DNA of 64,000 bases from Terrisporobacter glycolicus ATCC 14880 = DSM 1288 (GCF_036812735.1 NZ_CP117523.1:434001-498000); one strand, 5' to 3'; numbered from the stretch's first letter, positions 44,246-53,234 are shown. Made by a program: numbers and translations. The notes: a model not told the origin generated them from the sequence alone.

Positions 44246-45361
44246 ATGTCAAATGTATATATCAAAACAAGAATTTATAGTGGGGACAAGTCTATAAAAT
44301 ATCTTGAAGAAATTAATAATCAAGTTATTTTAATAGTATGTGATAAGTTTCTAGTAGAAAGTAAAGCAGTATCATATCTTACAGATATTTTACAAGTTAA
44401 TAATAATGTCTACATATATGATGGTGTAGTACCAGATCCTTCTACAGAAGTAGTTGTTGAAGGAATTAAACATATATGCAAAGAAAAACCTTCTATTTTA
44501 ATTGGTTTTGGTGGCGGATCTTCTATTGATACTGCAAAAGCAATACTTTATTTTACCAAGTTAGAAAACTTAACATCTCATCCTTTATTTATAGCGGTTC
44601 CAACTACTAGTGGAACAGGAACAGAAGTCACATCTTTAACTGTTATAACAGACAAAGATAGTAATGTAAAAAAGATAATAGAGTCAGATGAGATTTTACC
44701 AGATGTAGCGCTTTTGGATCCGACGTTAACACTAACAGTTCCAAAAACAGTTACTGCCAATACAGGAATGGATGTATTAACTCATTCATTAGAAGCTTAT
44801 GTGTCCAAAAATAATAATGTATTTTCTGATGCATTGTCAGAAAAATCAATAGAACTATTAATAAAATCATTAGTTAAATGTTATGAAGAGGGTAATGATT
44901 TAGATAGTAGAATGATGATGCAGGAATCATCTACTCTTGCAGGGATGTCTTTTAATATGGCTGGATTAGGCGTAAATCATAGTATAGCACATCAATTAGG
45001 TGCTACCTTCCATATTCCACATGGACTTGCAAATGCTATGTTACTAAATAGTGTAATCGACTATAACTGTAAAGATGAGTTGATACTAAAAAAATATGCA
45101 AAACTTTCATACAAACTACAATTTGTAAGTATAGACGAGAACCCTAAAATAGCAGTAGAAATATTAAAACGTATTATAAAAACTATGATGATATCTATGA
45201 ATATGCCACTTAGAATAAGAGATATGAATATTAGTCAGGTTGACTATAAAGATAGTATTAATACTATGGTAGAAAACACATTAAAAGATAGATGTTTGTC
45301 TACCACACCTAAAGATATAAGTATCGATGATATAAGAGAAATATTATTGCAAATATACTAA
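44246..45361 (+). CDS. pduQ: Iron-containing alcohol dehydrogenase (PduQ/EutG-like)
   Basis: 371 residues from ATG 44246, after AGGGAGAG; the frame also opens upstream at 44183 inside the preceding gene. Motifs: IGFGGGSSIDTAKAI (NAD binding), VPTTSGTGTEVTSL, and metal ligands in GMDVLTHSLEAYVS and NHSIAHQLGATFHIPHGLAN. It reduces propionaldehyde to propanol and regenerates NAD+ inside the shell for the aldehyde dehydrogenase. A terminator-like hairpin follows at 45375. Confidence 0.94.
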   Translation: MSNVYIKTRIYSGDKSIKYLEEINNQVILIVCDKFLVESKAVSYLTDILQVNNNVYIYDGVVPDPSTEVVVEGIKHICKEKPSILIGFGGGSSIDTAKAILYFTKLENLTSHPLFIAVPTTSGTGTEVTSLTVITDKDSNVKKIIESDEILPDVALLDPTLTLTVPKTVTANTGMDVLTHSLEAYVSKNNNVFSDALSEKSIELLIKSLVKCYEEGNDLDSRMMMQESSTLAGMSFNMAGLGVNHSIAHQLGATFHIPHGLANAMLLNSVIDYNCKDELILKKYAKLSYKLQFVSIDENPKIAVEILKRIIKTMMISMNMPLRIRDMNISQVDYKDSINTMVENTLKDRCLSTTPKDISIDDIREILLQIY

Positions 45362-45374
45362 ATGTATATATTAT

Positions 45375-45405
45375 AAAGGGCTGGGTTTATAATCCAGCTT
45401 TTTGC
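45375..45405 (+). terminator. Intra-operon terminator or attenuator
   Basis: Stem AAAGGGCTGGGTT / AATCCAGCTTTTT with 3-nt loop and T5, located between the alcohol dehydrogenase and the next shell gene. It probably reduces but does not abolish expression of the last five or six genes. Confidence 0.7.
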
Positions 45406-45435
45406 TTATCACCTAGTATCAAAGGAGGTCAGTAT

Positions 45436-45960
45436 ATGTTACGGTTAGCAATTGGAATTATAGAAGTAATTGGTCTTTCTAGTGCAATTGAGGTAGCAGA
45501 TATTTGCGTAAAATCTGCAAACGTTACTTTAATTGGATATGAGTTAAGTCAAGGACATGGAATGGTACTAATAAAAATAGAAGGCGATGTGGGCGCTGTT
45601 ACAGCAGCTGTACAAGCATCAAGTAAGATTGCAAAAGTATTAAATAAAAAGGTTATACCAAGACCTGGTGATGGAATTGAGTGTCTAATCAAAAACGAAA
45701 ATACAGTTGGATATGAGGATATATATATAAATACAGATGTTGATAAAAACGACTTAATAATAAATAAAGAAGAAAAAGATAAAGAAACAAATAAAAATAC
45801 GAAAGAAGATATGAATAAAGAAGAAGAGAATGATTTTAAAGAAGATTCTTACGAAGAGAAATATACATGTAATTTATGCAAAGATCCTAAATGTCCTAGA
45901 GAAAAAGGTGATTTAAGAGTAAATTGTATTCATTATGATGATAAAGATACCGATAGCTAA
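45436..45960 (+). CDS. BMC shell protein with cysteine-rich C-terminal tail
   Basis: 174 residues, ATG after AAAGGAGG. Residues 1-85 are one BMC domain (LAIGIIEVIGLSSAIEVADI, LIGYELSQGHGMVLIKIEG, KVIPRPGDGIECL). A charged, Lys/Glu-rich linker (95-140) leads to a terminal cluster, CNLCKDPKCPREKGD then NCIHY: Cys145, Cys148, Cys153, Cys164 and His166. This spacing suggests a metal site (zinc or an iron-sulfur cluster) carried on the shell, perhaps for electron transfer or cargo docking. The BMC assignment is firm; the tail function is open. Confidence 0.9.
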   Translation: MLRLAIGIIEVIGLSSAIEVADICVKSANVTLIGYELSQGHGMVLIKIEGDVGAVTAAVQASSKIAKVLNKKVIPRPGDGIECLIKNENTVGYEDIYINTDVDKNDLIINKEEKDKETNKNTKEDMNKEEENDFKEDSYEEKYTCNLCKDPKCPREKGDLRVNCIHYDDKDTDS

Positions 45961-46043
45961 ACAACAAAATTATATTTAGAAAATAAGTATATAAATTAAT
46001 AGAATATATATGATTAAAAAATAGAGGGAGGATAGGTGATATT

Positions 46044-46865
46044 TTGAGCTTAGATAAAAGTAATCAATTGCTAGAAGAATTCTCGTATCTTATAAGAGAA
46101 AAAAAGTGCAACAAGTATGAAGGAAAATTAAAGGTAGGAGTTGACTTAGGTACGGCTAATATTGTTTTATCTGTAGTTGATGAAAATAATAATCCTATAG
46201 CAGGAGCAACATATGGTTCAAGTGTAGTAAAAGATGGAATAGTAGTTGACTATATGGGAGCTATAAGAATAGTAAGAATGTTAAAAGAACAGGTAGAAGA
46301 GATAATAGGAGAGAAGTTATCTTATGCAGCAACTGCTATACCTCCTGGAATAACAAAAGGAAATATAAAAGCTATAGCAAATGTAGTTGAGTCAGCTGAT
46401 TTAGAAGTTGTTAATATAGTTGATGAACCAACAGCTGCTTCTTATGCACTAGGTATAAAAGAAGGAGTAGTAGTGGATGTTGGAGGAGGAACGACAGGTA
46501 TAAGCATATTGAAAGATGGAGAAGTTATCTTTACTGCAGACGAGGCTACAGGAGGTACTCATATGACACTTGTCTTAGCTGGATTTTTACAAAAGACACT
46601 TGAAGAAGCGGAAGAAGTAAAAAAACAAACTAACAAGGAACAAGAAATATTTTCAATAATTAGACCAGTAGTAGAAAAAATGGCTGCAATAGTAAAAAAA
46701 TACATAGAAGACTATGATGTTCATGAAATATACGTAGTAGGAGGAGCTTGCTGTTTTAAGGAATTCGAAAAAATATTTGAAAAAGAAATAAGAGTGAAAA
46801 CTATAAAACCTATAGATCCACTTTTAGTAACACCTCTAGGAATAGCTATGAATTGTACAATTTAG
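46044..46865 (+). CDS. EutJ-like Hsp70/actin-fold chaperone
   Basis: 273 residues, TTG start after GGAGGATAGGTG. It has ATPase-fold motifs: VGVDLGTANIVLSVVDE (phosphate 1), VNIVDEPTAASYALG, VVDVGGGTTGISIL (phosphate 2) and VVGGACCFKEFEK (adenosine). Close in size and motif order to EutJ of ethanolamine loci, thought to assist assembly or reactivation. Because the dehydratase here is not B12-dependent, a classical diol-dehydratase reactivase role is excluded; an assembly function is likelier. Confidence 0.88.
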   Translation: MSLDKSNQLLEEFSYLIREKKCNKYEGKLKVGVDLGTANIVLSVVDENNNPIAGATYGSSVVKDGIVVDYMGAIRIVRMLKEQVEEIIGEKLSYAATAIPPGITKGNIKAIANVVESADLEVVNIVDEPTAASYALGIKEGVVVDVGGGTTGISILKDGEVIFTADEATGGTHMTLVLAGFLQKTLEEAEEVKKQTNKEQEIFSIIRPVVEKMAAIVKKYIEDYDVHEIYVVGGACCFKEFEKIFEKEIRVKTIKPIDPLLVTPLGIAMNCTI

Positions 46866-46910
46866 AGTAAATTGTAGAATATGCAATCCAAGCTAAGGGA
46901 GGATATAAAT

Positions 46911-47423
46911 TTGTCTGAAAATATGAAAGAAATAGAATCTATAATAAAAAAAGTAATTAAAAATGAATTTCTAGATTATCAAAATAAAGAAAATTTTAAT
47001 GAAGATGAAAATACATCAGTAGAACTTAATTTACAAAGCGCTAAAAAAATAGCAGAGTTCGCTGAAGAAAAGGCGAAAGAAATAAAAGTACCTATGGTTA
47101 TCTCAATAGTAGATGATGGAGGAAATGTAATTTTAGTTCATAGAATGGAAGATTCTCTTCTTGCAAGTATAGATTTATCTTTAAAGAAAGCATACACAGC
47201 AGTAAGCTTAAAAATGCCAACGGACAAGCTTAAAGATTTATGTAAACCAGGGGAAGCCTTATATGGTATCCAACATACGAACAATAAAATCGTAATATTT
47301 GGGGGAGGAATACCATTCAAATATAATGGCAAAGTAGCGGGAGCAATTGGAATAAGTGGCGGAAGTGTGGAAGAGGATATGTGTGTATGCGAATATGCTC
47401 TTAGAAAAATAATATCAAAATGA
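46911..47423 (+). CDS. HbpS/GlcG-family protein (PduO C-terminal-like) with targeting helix
   Basis: 170 residues from TTG 46911, 8 nt after AAGGGAGG; ATG 46881 precedes that site. Residues 3-25 form an amphipathic helix (MKEIESIIKKVIKNEFLDY). The rest is the GlcG/HbpS fold (SAKKIAEFAEEKAKEIKVPM, VISIVDDGGNVILVHRM, GGGIPFKYNGKVAGAIGISG). The PduO C-terminal domain of this family binds haem. The targeting-type helix suggests it is cargo, perhaps for redox or oxygen protection. Confidence 0.85.
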   Translation: MSENMKEIESIIKKVIKNEFLDYQNKENFNEDENTSVELNLQSAKKIAEFAEEKAKEIKVPMVISIVDDGGNVILVHRMEDSLLASIDLSLKKAYTAVSLKMPTDKLKDLCKPGEALYGIQHTNNKIVIFGGGIPFKYNGKVAGAIGISGGSVEEDMCVCEYALRKIISK

Positions 47424-47481
47424 AATTTATTATATTTTAATTTTTAACTAAATTATATTATTAAAAACGGAGGGAAATAAT

Positions 47482-48408
47482 ATGAGTTTTTTATCTTTAA
47501 TTGCAGCTTTTGGTGGAGGCGCTTTTGGTGCAGCTTTAGGAGCATTACCAGCATTTATCATGACTGGATTTGTAGCATTAGCAGGAACTGGAATAGCTTT
47601 GGCTGGAGGTGCTGATGTTTTAGTAGGAAATCTAGCATTTGGATCATTTTTTGGTCCCCACATAGCATTTGCAGGTGGTGTTGCAGCAGCAGCTTATGCT
47701 GGTAGAAAAAGCACAGCTTTAAGAACAGGCCAACTGAGTAATGGGGAGACAGCTATACTAGCAGGTGAGGATGTATTTAATGGTTCTGATATTACATTTG
47801 CTTTAAATGCAAAGGGAGACTATTCTATTATTATTGTTGGGGGAATATTTGGGGTAATAGGATTTTTAATAAATCATTTATATGCAAATATAATAGGTTT
47901 ACAAACAGATACAGTTGCTATGACAGTTGCAACATCAGGTATATTAGCAAGATTAATCTTGGGTAAAAGTGGGTTAATTGGTAAATACACAGGTACAAAT
48001 TCAAGAGCATTTATATCAAAGGGCAATGAACTAGTTTACAATATTGCACTAGGTTTAGTAGTAGGCGTTGTAGTAAGTTATACAGGTGCAGTATTAATTG
48101 AGGGTGGAGTACCTATGGATTCAGTTAAAGGATCATATCCAGCCCTATGTTTTGGAATAAGTGCAATAACTTTAATTTTTGCACAATTTGGAACAGGAGT
48201 ACCAACAACTCATCATATAAGTCTTCCTGCTGCAAATGCATTTGTACTGTCAGGAAATCCTATAGTAGGAATAATAGTTGCTATTTTATGTGCACTGTTA
48301 GGAGACTTCTTTACAAAAACATTTAATAGCTATGTTGATAGCCATATAGATCCACCTGCCTGTACTATATTTGTAATGACATTTATAATTTTAGCTATAT
48401 TTGCTTAG
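47482..48408 (+). CDS. Polytopic membrane protein of the microcompartment operon
   Basis: 308 residues with CGGAGGG upstream. Glycine/alanine-rich membrane protein with about eight to nine helices; it begins SFLSLIAAFGGGAFGAALGA, with other conserved-looking parts GADVLVGNLAFGSFFGPHIA and FGTGVPTTHHISLPAANAF. No known transporter family is recognised. As the only membrane protein in the locus it is a candidate for diol or end-product transport. It begins 58 bp after the HbpS-like gene. Confidence 0.7.
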   Translation: MSFLSLIAAFGGGAFGAALGALPAFIMTGFVALAGTGIALAGGADVLVGNLAFGSFFGPHIAFAGGVAAAAYAGRKSTALRTGQLSNGETAILAGEDVFNGSDITFALNAKGDYSIIIVGGIFGVIGFLINHLYANIIGLQTDTVAMTVATSGILARLILGKSGLIGKYTGTNSRAFISKGNELVYNIALGLVVGVVVSYTGAVLIEGGVPMDSVKGSYPALCFGISAITLIFAQFGTGVPTTHHISLPAANAFVLSGNPIVGIIVAILCALLGDFFTKTFNSYVDSHIDPPACTIFVMTFIILAIFA

Positions 48409-48517
48409 TATTATATAATATTAGTACTTATTTTTTCTCAGTTTAGAATACTAATTGTAATTAATATAAAGTATAACAAGACTATAAATGCAAACACTTA
48501 TATAAAGAGGTGAGTGC

Positions 48518-49447
48518 ATGAGAGAAAATCGTAAAATAAAAGAACCTATAGTTGCCATAACAAAGGCACTAACAGAAGGAAAATCCTTAGAAAAAGCCTT
48601 AGATTTACTACCCATAGATAAAATTATACAAAAAGGAGATAAGGTAATAATCACACCAAACTGGGTAAAAGACAAACAAGCAAAAGAGGGCGTTGTAGTT
48701 GGGCCTAAAACTTTACAAAGGCTTATACAATATGTAAAAACAAAAGAGCCATCAGCGATATACATAGCCACAGGGTCTGGCGGAACAGAAACGACTGAGG
48801 TTATGATAAATGTGGGATATGATAAAGTAATAAAAGAAGAAGATGTTGAATTTATAGACATGAATTATGGAACATTTATTGAATTAAAATTAGATCATGA
48901 CATAATCAAAACCACACCCATAAATAAAATAGTAGATGAAGCAGATGTAATAATATCATTTACTCAGCTAAAATATCACGAAGAAGCCACTGTTACAGCT
49001 AGTATTAAAAATATTGCCATGGGTTATCCTCCTGCAAGTGTTCATGGATTTCCAAAGAAACAAACAGGAATACATGAAGACTTACATGGCTTTATAAGAA
49101 GTTTTGCAAAGAAAGTTCCCATAGATTTGTCAATAATAAGTTTAGACAAGGCTATGATAGGTACAGGTCCAATATTTGGTCAGGCAGTAGATACGCCTGG
49201 TCTTATAATAGCAAGTACAGATCCTGTTGCAGCAGATAGTGTGGGAGCTAGACTACTTGGATTCTTACCACAAGGTGTGGCTTATTTGTATGGACTTTAC
49301 AAGGATGGACTGGGAGAGGCGAATCCTATAAATATGACTATAAAAGGTATGGATTTAATAGAAGCAGAAAAAATATTTAGTAAGTCTGCCTATGGTAACA
49401 AGAAAAATATAGTGGACAGAGAAAAGCTAAAAGATATTCACGGGTAA
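48518..49447 (+). CDS. DUF362-family protein
   Basis: 309 residues, ATG after AAGAGGTG. Pattern of DUF362: KVIITPNWVKDKQAKEG, PSAIYIATGSGGTETTEVMI, DVIISFTQLKYHEEATVTAS, IKNIAMGYPP, STDPVAADSVGARLLGF. Many DUF362 proteins carry a 4Fe-4S ferredoxin domain; this one does not. Position at the end of the operon (110 bp after the membrane protein) suggests a linked but unknown role. A weak hairpin with a T run follows at about 49455-49490. Confidence 0.75.
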   Translation: MRENRKIKEPIVAITKALTEGKSLEKALDLLPIDKIIQKGDKVIITPNWVKDKQAKEGVVVGPKTLQRLIQYVKTKEPSAIYIATGSGGTETTEVMINVGYDKVIKEEDVEFIDMNYGTFIELKLDHDIIKTTPINKIVDEADVIISFTQLKYHEEATVTASIKNIAMGYPPASVHGFPKKQTGIHEDLHGFIRSFAKKVPIDLSIISLDKAMIGTGPIFGQAVDTPGLIIASTDPVAADSVGARLLGFLPQGVAYLYGLYKDGLGEANPINMTIKGMDLIEAEKIFSKSAYGNKKNIVDREKLKDIHG

Positions 49448-49506
49448 TATTTTAATAAAAGTGTAAGTGTCATAGTAAACTTTTTTTAACTTATAACATA
49501 TCTTAG

Positions 49507-49543
49507 ATTAATACAATATTATTTGTAAAATATTGTATTAATT
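49507..49543. repeat. AT-rich inverted repeat upstream of holin gene
   Basis: 13-bp arms TTAATACAATATT / AATATTGTATTAA around an 8-nt spacer, without a T tract. Its perfection and position 22 bp before the holin start suggest an operator rather than a terminator. Confidence 0.5.
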
Positions 49544-49565
49544 CAAAATAGAAAGAAGACATATT

Positions 49566-49877
49566 ATGAATGCTGACTTATTTAATGCTTTATTAACCAT
49601 ACTAACTGCAGTGATAACTATAGGTGGCGGATTTGTAATTAATTATTTGAAGAAAAAAATAAATAATGAAAAAATAGCAACTTATTATAATTTAGCAAAG
49701 CAAGTAGTTATGTATGTTGAGCAAACGAATCATGATTTATTAGGTAGTGCAAAAAAAGAATTAGCAGTTTCTAAAATCTTAGAGTTAACAAACAATAAGA
49801 TTACTAAAGAACAAGCTGAGACACTTATAGAAGCAGCTGTATATGAAATAAAAAAAATTATTAATATAGCTAACTAA
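49566..49877 (+). CDS. LLH-type phage holin, orphan
   Basis: 103 residues: short start, one transmembrane helix (FNALLTILTAVITIGGGFVI, about residues 6-26), then a long charged amphipathic segment (KKKINNEKIATYYNLAKQVV, VEQTNHDLLG, ITKEQAETLIEAAVYEIKK). This is the signature of the LLH holin family (TIGR01673) of clostridial phages. No endolysin or other phage gene is adjacent, so it is an isolated copy, perhaps used by the host for toxin or protein release or a remnant of a phage. Confidence 0.8.
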   Translation: MNADLFNALLTILTAVITIGGGFVINYLKKKINNEKIATYYNLAKQVVMYVEQTNHDLLGSAKKELAVSKILELTNNKITKEQAETLIEAAVYEIKKIINIAN

Positions 49878-49928
49878 TATCAGCTTAAACTTAAGTAAAA
49901 AGACTAATTTTTATTAGAAAAATATAAG

Positions 49929-49969
49929 AAGAGTATGTCCACTATTTTTAGTGAGATATACTCTTTTTA
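49929..49969 (+). terminator. Terminator between convergent genes
   Basis: Stem AAGAGTATGTCCACT / AGTGAGATATACTCTT with a 6-nt loop and T5. Confidence 0.8.
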
Positions 49970-49983
49970 TGTTTAATATGAAA

Positions 49984-52095
49984 TTATTTTGTATTGTGCT
50001 TAATTAGTTTTTTTGAAAAAATAAGGACAATAAAAGATGCTAAAGCAAAAATCAATATATATGAAATCATTGTCCTTGAAAGACCTGTTGTTACTTCCGA
50101 ATTATTAGGGTTATTTATATAAGATAGATACATGCTTTGTAGCAAGAAACTACCTTGCTCAGTTGATTTAGATGGAGAAATATCAACTTTGGATATCTTT
50201 GAAATATCAACCTTGCCATCAAATTTACTAAGAGGAATCATAAGTGTGGAAAGTGGTGTAATATTTGAATACATTGTTTGGGCTTCTTCATCTCTTAGGG
50301 ATATACTAGTCATTTTACCAGGTTGATGCTGTAATGAATTTGTATTTGGTTCTGTAGAAATAGTATATGATGAACCGTTTTTATCAGTAAGAGTTATATC
50401 TAACATTTTATCTTTACCTTCATTAATAGGATCTGTTGAATTTTGCATGATTTCAAGACAAAGAGTATCAAATTTAGTAAAGTCATTGTTATTTGGAAGT
50501 TTAAAGCTGACTTTATCCTTTGTATTTTTAAAAGTAAGTGATACAAGAGGGTAATTGTTTGAAACTCCTGGTAATCTTACATTTCCTGCAGTATTTTTTT
50601 CTTTATCTTTACTTGCAATAACCTTTTTGAAATTTCCTAAAAGCATTTTAAAATCAGAGTTAGAAGTTGCGTTAAATAATGGCTTACTTCCACCTTTGAC
50701 AAAACTCATTAATACATTTTGTTTATATAAAGTTCCGTCTTCACTAGGTGATAGGGCAGATAAGTTGCCTTTTTCAATGGTTGATTTAGAAAAGTCTACA
50801 ATATATTTGCTTGCAAAATCACGTTGTACTTTACCTGACATAGGCTCTTTTAGTATATTACCCTTTGCATCTACAAATGAATTGTCTTCTTTAAAGATTG
50901 TAGAATTAAAGTTATTATGATTAGCAGAGTATAAATATATTAGTTGAAGATCGCTCTTTCTTTTTTGTAATGCCATTGTATCAAAAATTTGACGTCCATC
51001 TAATGTAATAACATCTCCATCAAGTTGAGGTAATATAATTCCAGTAGGAACATCAGGATAACTATCAAAAGCTGGCCAGTAGTTTGCTGGAGCTATTGAA
51101 ATGTTTCCTTTAACATTGAGCCCCATTTCTTTTAATATTTCATTACCTAAAAATATGTTTTGCCCGCCTCTTGAATGTCCAACAAGAATAACATTGTTGA
51201 AATCAATTTTATTTTTCATATCAAAACCATAAATATTATCATTACCCTTATTAACAGCATCCTTAAGTGATTCTATATGTGTTTTTAATATTTTGTTGAA
51301 TAAATATTTTTGTGCTTTATATCGTGAATTTTTATCAGAATCAGAAGAATCGAGAGAGTATACTGGTGTTAAATTTAGACCAAGTGATACAAACCCTTCC
51401 TTTGCTAATGCTTTCATATTATCTGCAAAACCAACATCAAAGTATGTTGACAGACCAGTTCCTTGATATGAACCATGAAGGAAAATTACAAGGGGCAATT
51501 TATTACCTTCAGGAACAGTAATAGAACCATTATTATCATATGTTATATACTTTGAAGTACTTCCCTCATCTAGTATGTTATATATATTATGCGGAAACAA
51601 ATATTTATCTTTGCCTAAATTGTAAACAGATACATCACTATACTTAGGTTTAGATGGATCAACAATAAGTTTATCCATAAGTCCAGACTCTACAGATGGA
51701 GATGTTTTCATTTTTTTAAAAATATTATAAGGTGCATAGATCTTATTATCTTTTTCATAATACTTATCTTTTTGCACTTTTCCATTTATACTAATTTGAG
51801 AGTTCTTTTTATTAAAAGTTATGATATCTTTGTCTTTCTCATTTGAAATTTTATATTGAAATGTGTTGTCTTTTTTATTATCTAATTTAACTCCACCTAA
51901 TTTCTCCATAACTTCATTTAATGAAAAGTAGGGTTTATCAGAACCTGTGGGATTCTCCTGAAGCATATCCTCACCAATAATTTCAAAATCATCTCCCCCA
52001 ATTATCAAAGACGCATATGTACTTGATGGTAAAAATACAAGTAGCATGGTAATACATAATAAACAAATAGATAGTTTTCTAGCTTTTTTTAACAT
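49984..52095 (-). CDS. Membrane-anchored secreted alpha/beta hydrolase with copper-amine-oxidase-like N-domain
   Basis: 703 residues on the minus strand. Signal peptide at 1-29 (LLCITMLLVFLPSSTYA). Residues 45-130 resemble a Cu-amine-oxidase N-terminal-like stalk domain (FSLNEVMEKLGGVKLDN, KIYAPYNIFKK). A lipase/esterase-like domain follows (about 195-440), with oxyanion FLHGSYQGTG and nucleophile elbow VGHSRGGQNIF. Then a beta domain (500-660) precedes a C-terminal transmembrane helix (YILIFALASFIVLIF) and basic tail. The hydrolase is therefore held outside the membrane. Substrate unknown; chlorophyllase/PAF-acetylhydrolase-like folds are the nearest impression. Confidence 0.82.
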   Translation of the reverse strand: MLKKARKLSICLLCITMLLVFLPSSTYASLIIGGDDFEIIGEDMLQENPTGSDKPYFSLNEVMEKLGGVKLDNKKDNTFQYKISNEKDKDIITFNKKNSQISINGKVQKDKYYEKDNKIYAPYNIFKKMKTSPSVESGLMDKLIVDPSKPKYSDVSVYNLGKDKYLFPHNIYNILDEGSTSKYITYDNNGSITVPEGNKLPLVIFLHGSYQGTGLSTYFDVGFADNMKALAKEGFVSLGLNLTPVYSLDSSDSDKNSRYKAQKYLFNKILKTHIESLKDAVNKGNDNIYGFDMKNKIDFNNVILVGHSRGGQNIFLGNEILKEMGLNVKGNISIAPANYWPAFDSYPDVPTGIILPQLDGDVITLDGRQIFDTMALQKRKSDLQLIYLYSANHNNFNSTIFKEDNSFVDAKGNILKEPMSGKVQRDFASKYIVDFSKSTIEKGNLSALSPSEDGTLYKQNVLMSFVKGGSKPLFNATSNSDFKMLLGNFKKVIASKDKEKNTAGNVRLPGVSNNYPLVSLTFKNTKDKVSFKLPNNNDFTKFDTLCLEIMQNSTDPINEGKDKMLDITLTDKNGSSYTISTEPNTNSLQHQPGKMTSISLRDEEAQTMYSNITPLSTLMIPLSKFDGKVDISKISKVDISPSKSTEQGSFLLQSMYLSYINNPNNSEVTTGLSRTMISYILIFALASFIVLIFSKKLIKHNTK

Positions 52096-52366
52096 TATTT
52101 TCTCCTCGTTATATATTATTTTAAATTTAGCACAGATTATGGTGGTGTTTCTAATCTACTTATAAAGTATAAAGCCTAGTTATATTGATTTTTTTTCTGA
52201 GATGTAACATTAATGTAAAATATAATAGTAATTTGAATAAATTTATTACAGAATAGGTGACATAGATTAAATTATTTTAAATTCTAATGATAACAACAAA
52301 ATTAAGGAATATTTAAATCAGTACTGTAAAAAGCTAGTAATAAGTAAAATTTTAGGAGGCAAACAA

Positions 52367-52750
52367 ATGATAAATAAAATAGGGAAAATAACAATTTACG
52401 TAAACAATCAAGAAGAAGCTAAAGAGTTTTGGACTAAAAAAATGAACTTTGTTATAAAATTAGAACAACCAATGGGTCCAAATATGACGTGGTTAGAAGT
52501 TGGACCTAGTGAAGACGAGTTTACGTCTTTTGTAATATACGAAAAACAATTAATGTTAACTCAAAAACCGGATGAGATTGTATCTCACCCAAACATAATA
52601 TTAAGTACAAATGATATAGAAACTACTTATAATGAATTAAAATCAAAAGATGTTAATGTAGGAAAATTAATGATAATGCCATATGGAAAAATGTTTAATT
52701 TTGCAGATCAAGATAAAAATGAGTACTTAGTTAGAGAAGATAAATATTAA
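52367..52750 (+). CDS. VOC-superfamily (glyoxalase-like) protein
   Basis: 127 residues with TAGGAGG upstream. Two beta-alpha-beta-beta-beta units: GKITIYVNNQEEAKEFWTKK, WLEVGPSEDEF, then PNIILSTNDIETTYNELKSK and FNFADQDKNEYLV with the terminal acidic ligand position. Relatives include small-molecule resistance proteins and dioxygenases. Only 25 bp separate it from the next gene, so co-transcription is likely. Confidence 0.88.
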   Translation: MINKIGKITIYVNNQEEAKEFWTKKMNFVIKLEQPMGPNMTWLEVGPSEDEFTSFVIYEKQLMLTQKPDEIVSHPNIILSTNDIETTYNELKSKDVNVGKLMIMPYGKMFNFADQDKNEYLVREDKY

Positions 52751-52775
52751 AAAAGTATAATTAGAGGAGTACCAC

Positions 52776-53234
52776 ATGATTTATAAGTTTGAAGCTGTAA
52801 TAAGAAAAGTACCAGATAAAGATGCAGCCTTTATTGAAATTCCATTTGATGTGGAAAAAGAATTTGAAGCAAAGAGGGTTAAGGTAAAAGTTAAGTTTGA
52901 TGACATAGACTATAGAGGTTCTATCGTAAGAATGGGACAAGAATGTTATATGATAGGCATAACTAAAGACATAAGAAATCAAATGGGAAAAGGTCCTGGA
53001 GATAGTATATTTGTTCAAGTTGAAAAAGATGAGGAAATTCGTGAAATTGGACTGCCAGAAGATTTTAAAAATGAATTATATCAAAATGAAGAAGCATTAA
53101 AGTTTTATAACAGCTTATCATATTCAACAAAAAGAAAATACTTTCAATGGATAACAAGCGCTAAAAAAGAAGAGACAAGAAGAAAAAGAATTGCTGATGC
53201 AATTTTAAAGTTAGAAACCAATACTAAGCTGTAA
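52776..53234 (+). CDS. DUF1905 / YdeI-like protein
   Basis: 152 residues with AGAGGAG upstream. N-terminal DUF1905 domain (YKFEAVIRKVPDKDAAFIEI, then VKFDDIDYRGSIVRMG, MIGITKDIRNQMGKGPGD), followed by a YdeI/OmpD-associated C-terminal helical segment (KFYNSLSYSTKRKYFQWI, ETRRKRIADAILKL). Members are linked loosely to bacteriocin or stress tolerance. It pairs with the VOC gene upstream. Confidence 0.85.
   Translation: MIYKFEAVIRKVPDKDAAFIEIPFDVEKEFEAKRVKVKVKFDDIDYRGSIVRMGQECYMIGITKDIRNQMGKGPGDSIFVQVEKDEEIREIGLPEDFKNELYQNEEALKFYNSLSYSTKRKYFQWITSAKKEETRRKRIADAILKLETNTKL

Noticed and set aside
46044-46865. B12-diol-dehydratase reactivase.
   Set aside because: The dehydratase here is a glycyl radical enzyme, so no B12 reactivation is needed; the size and motifs fit EutJ.
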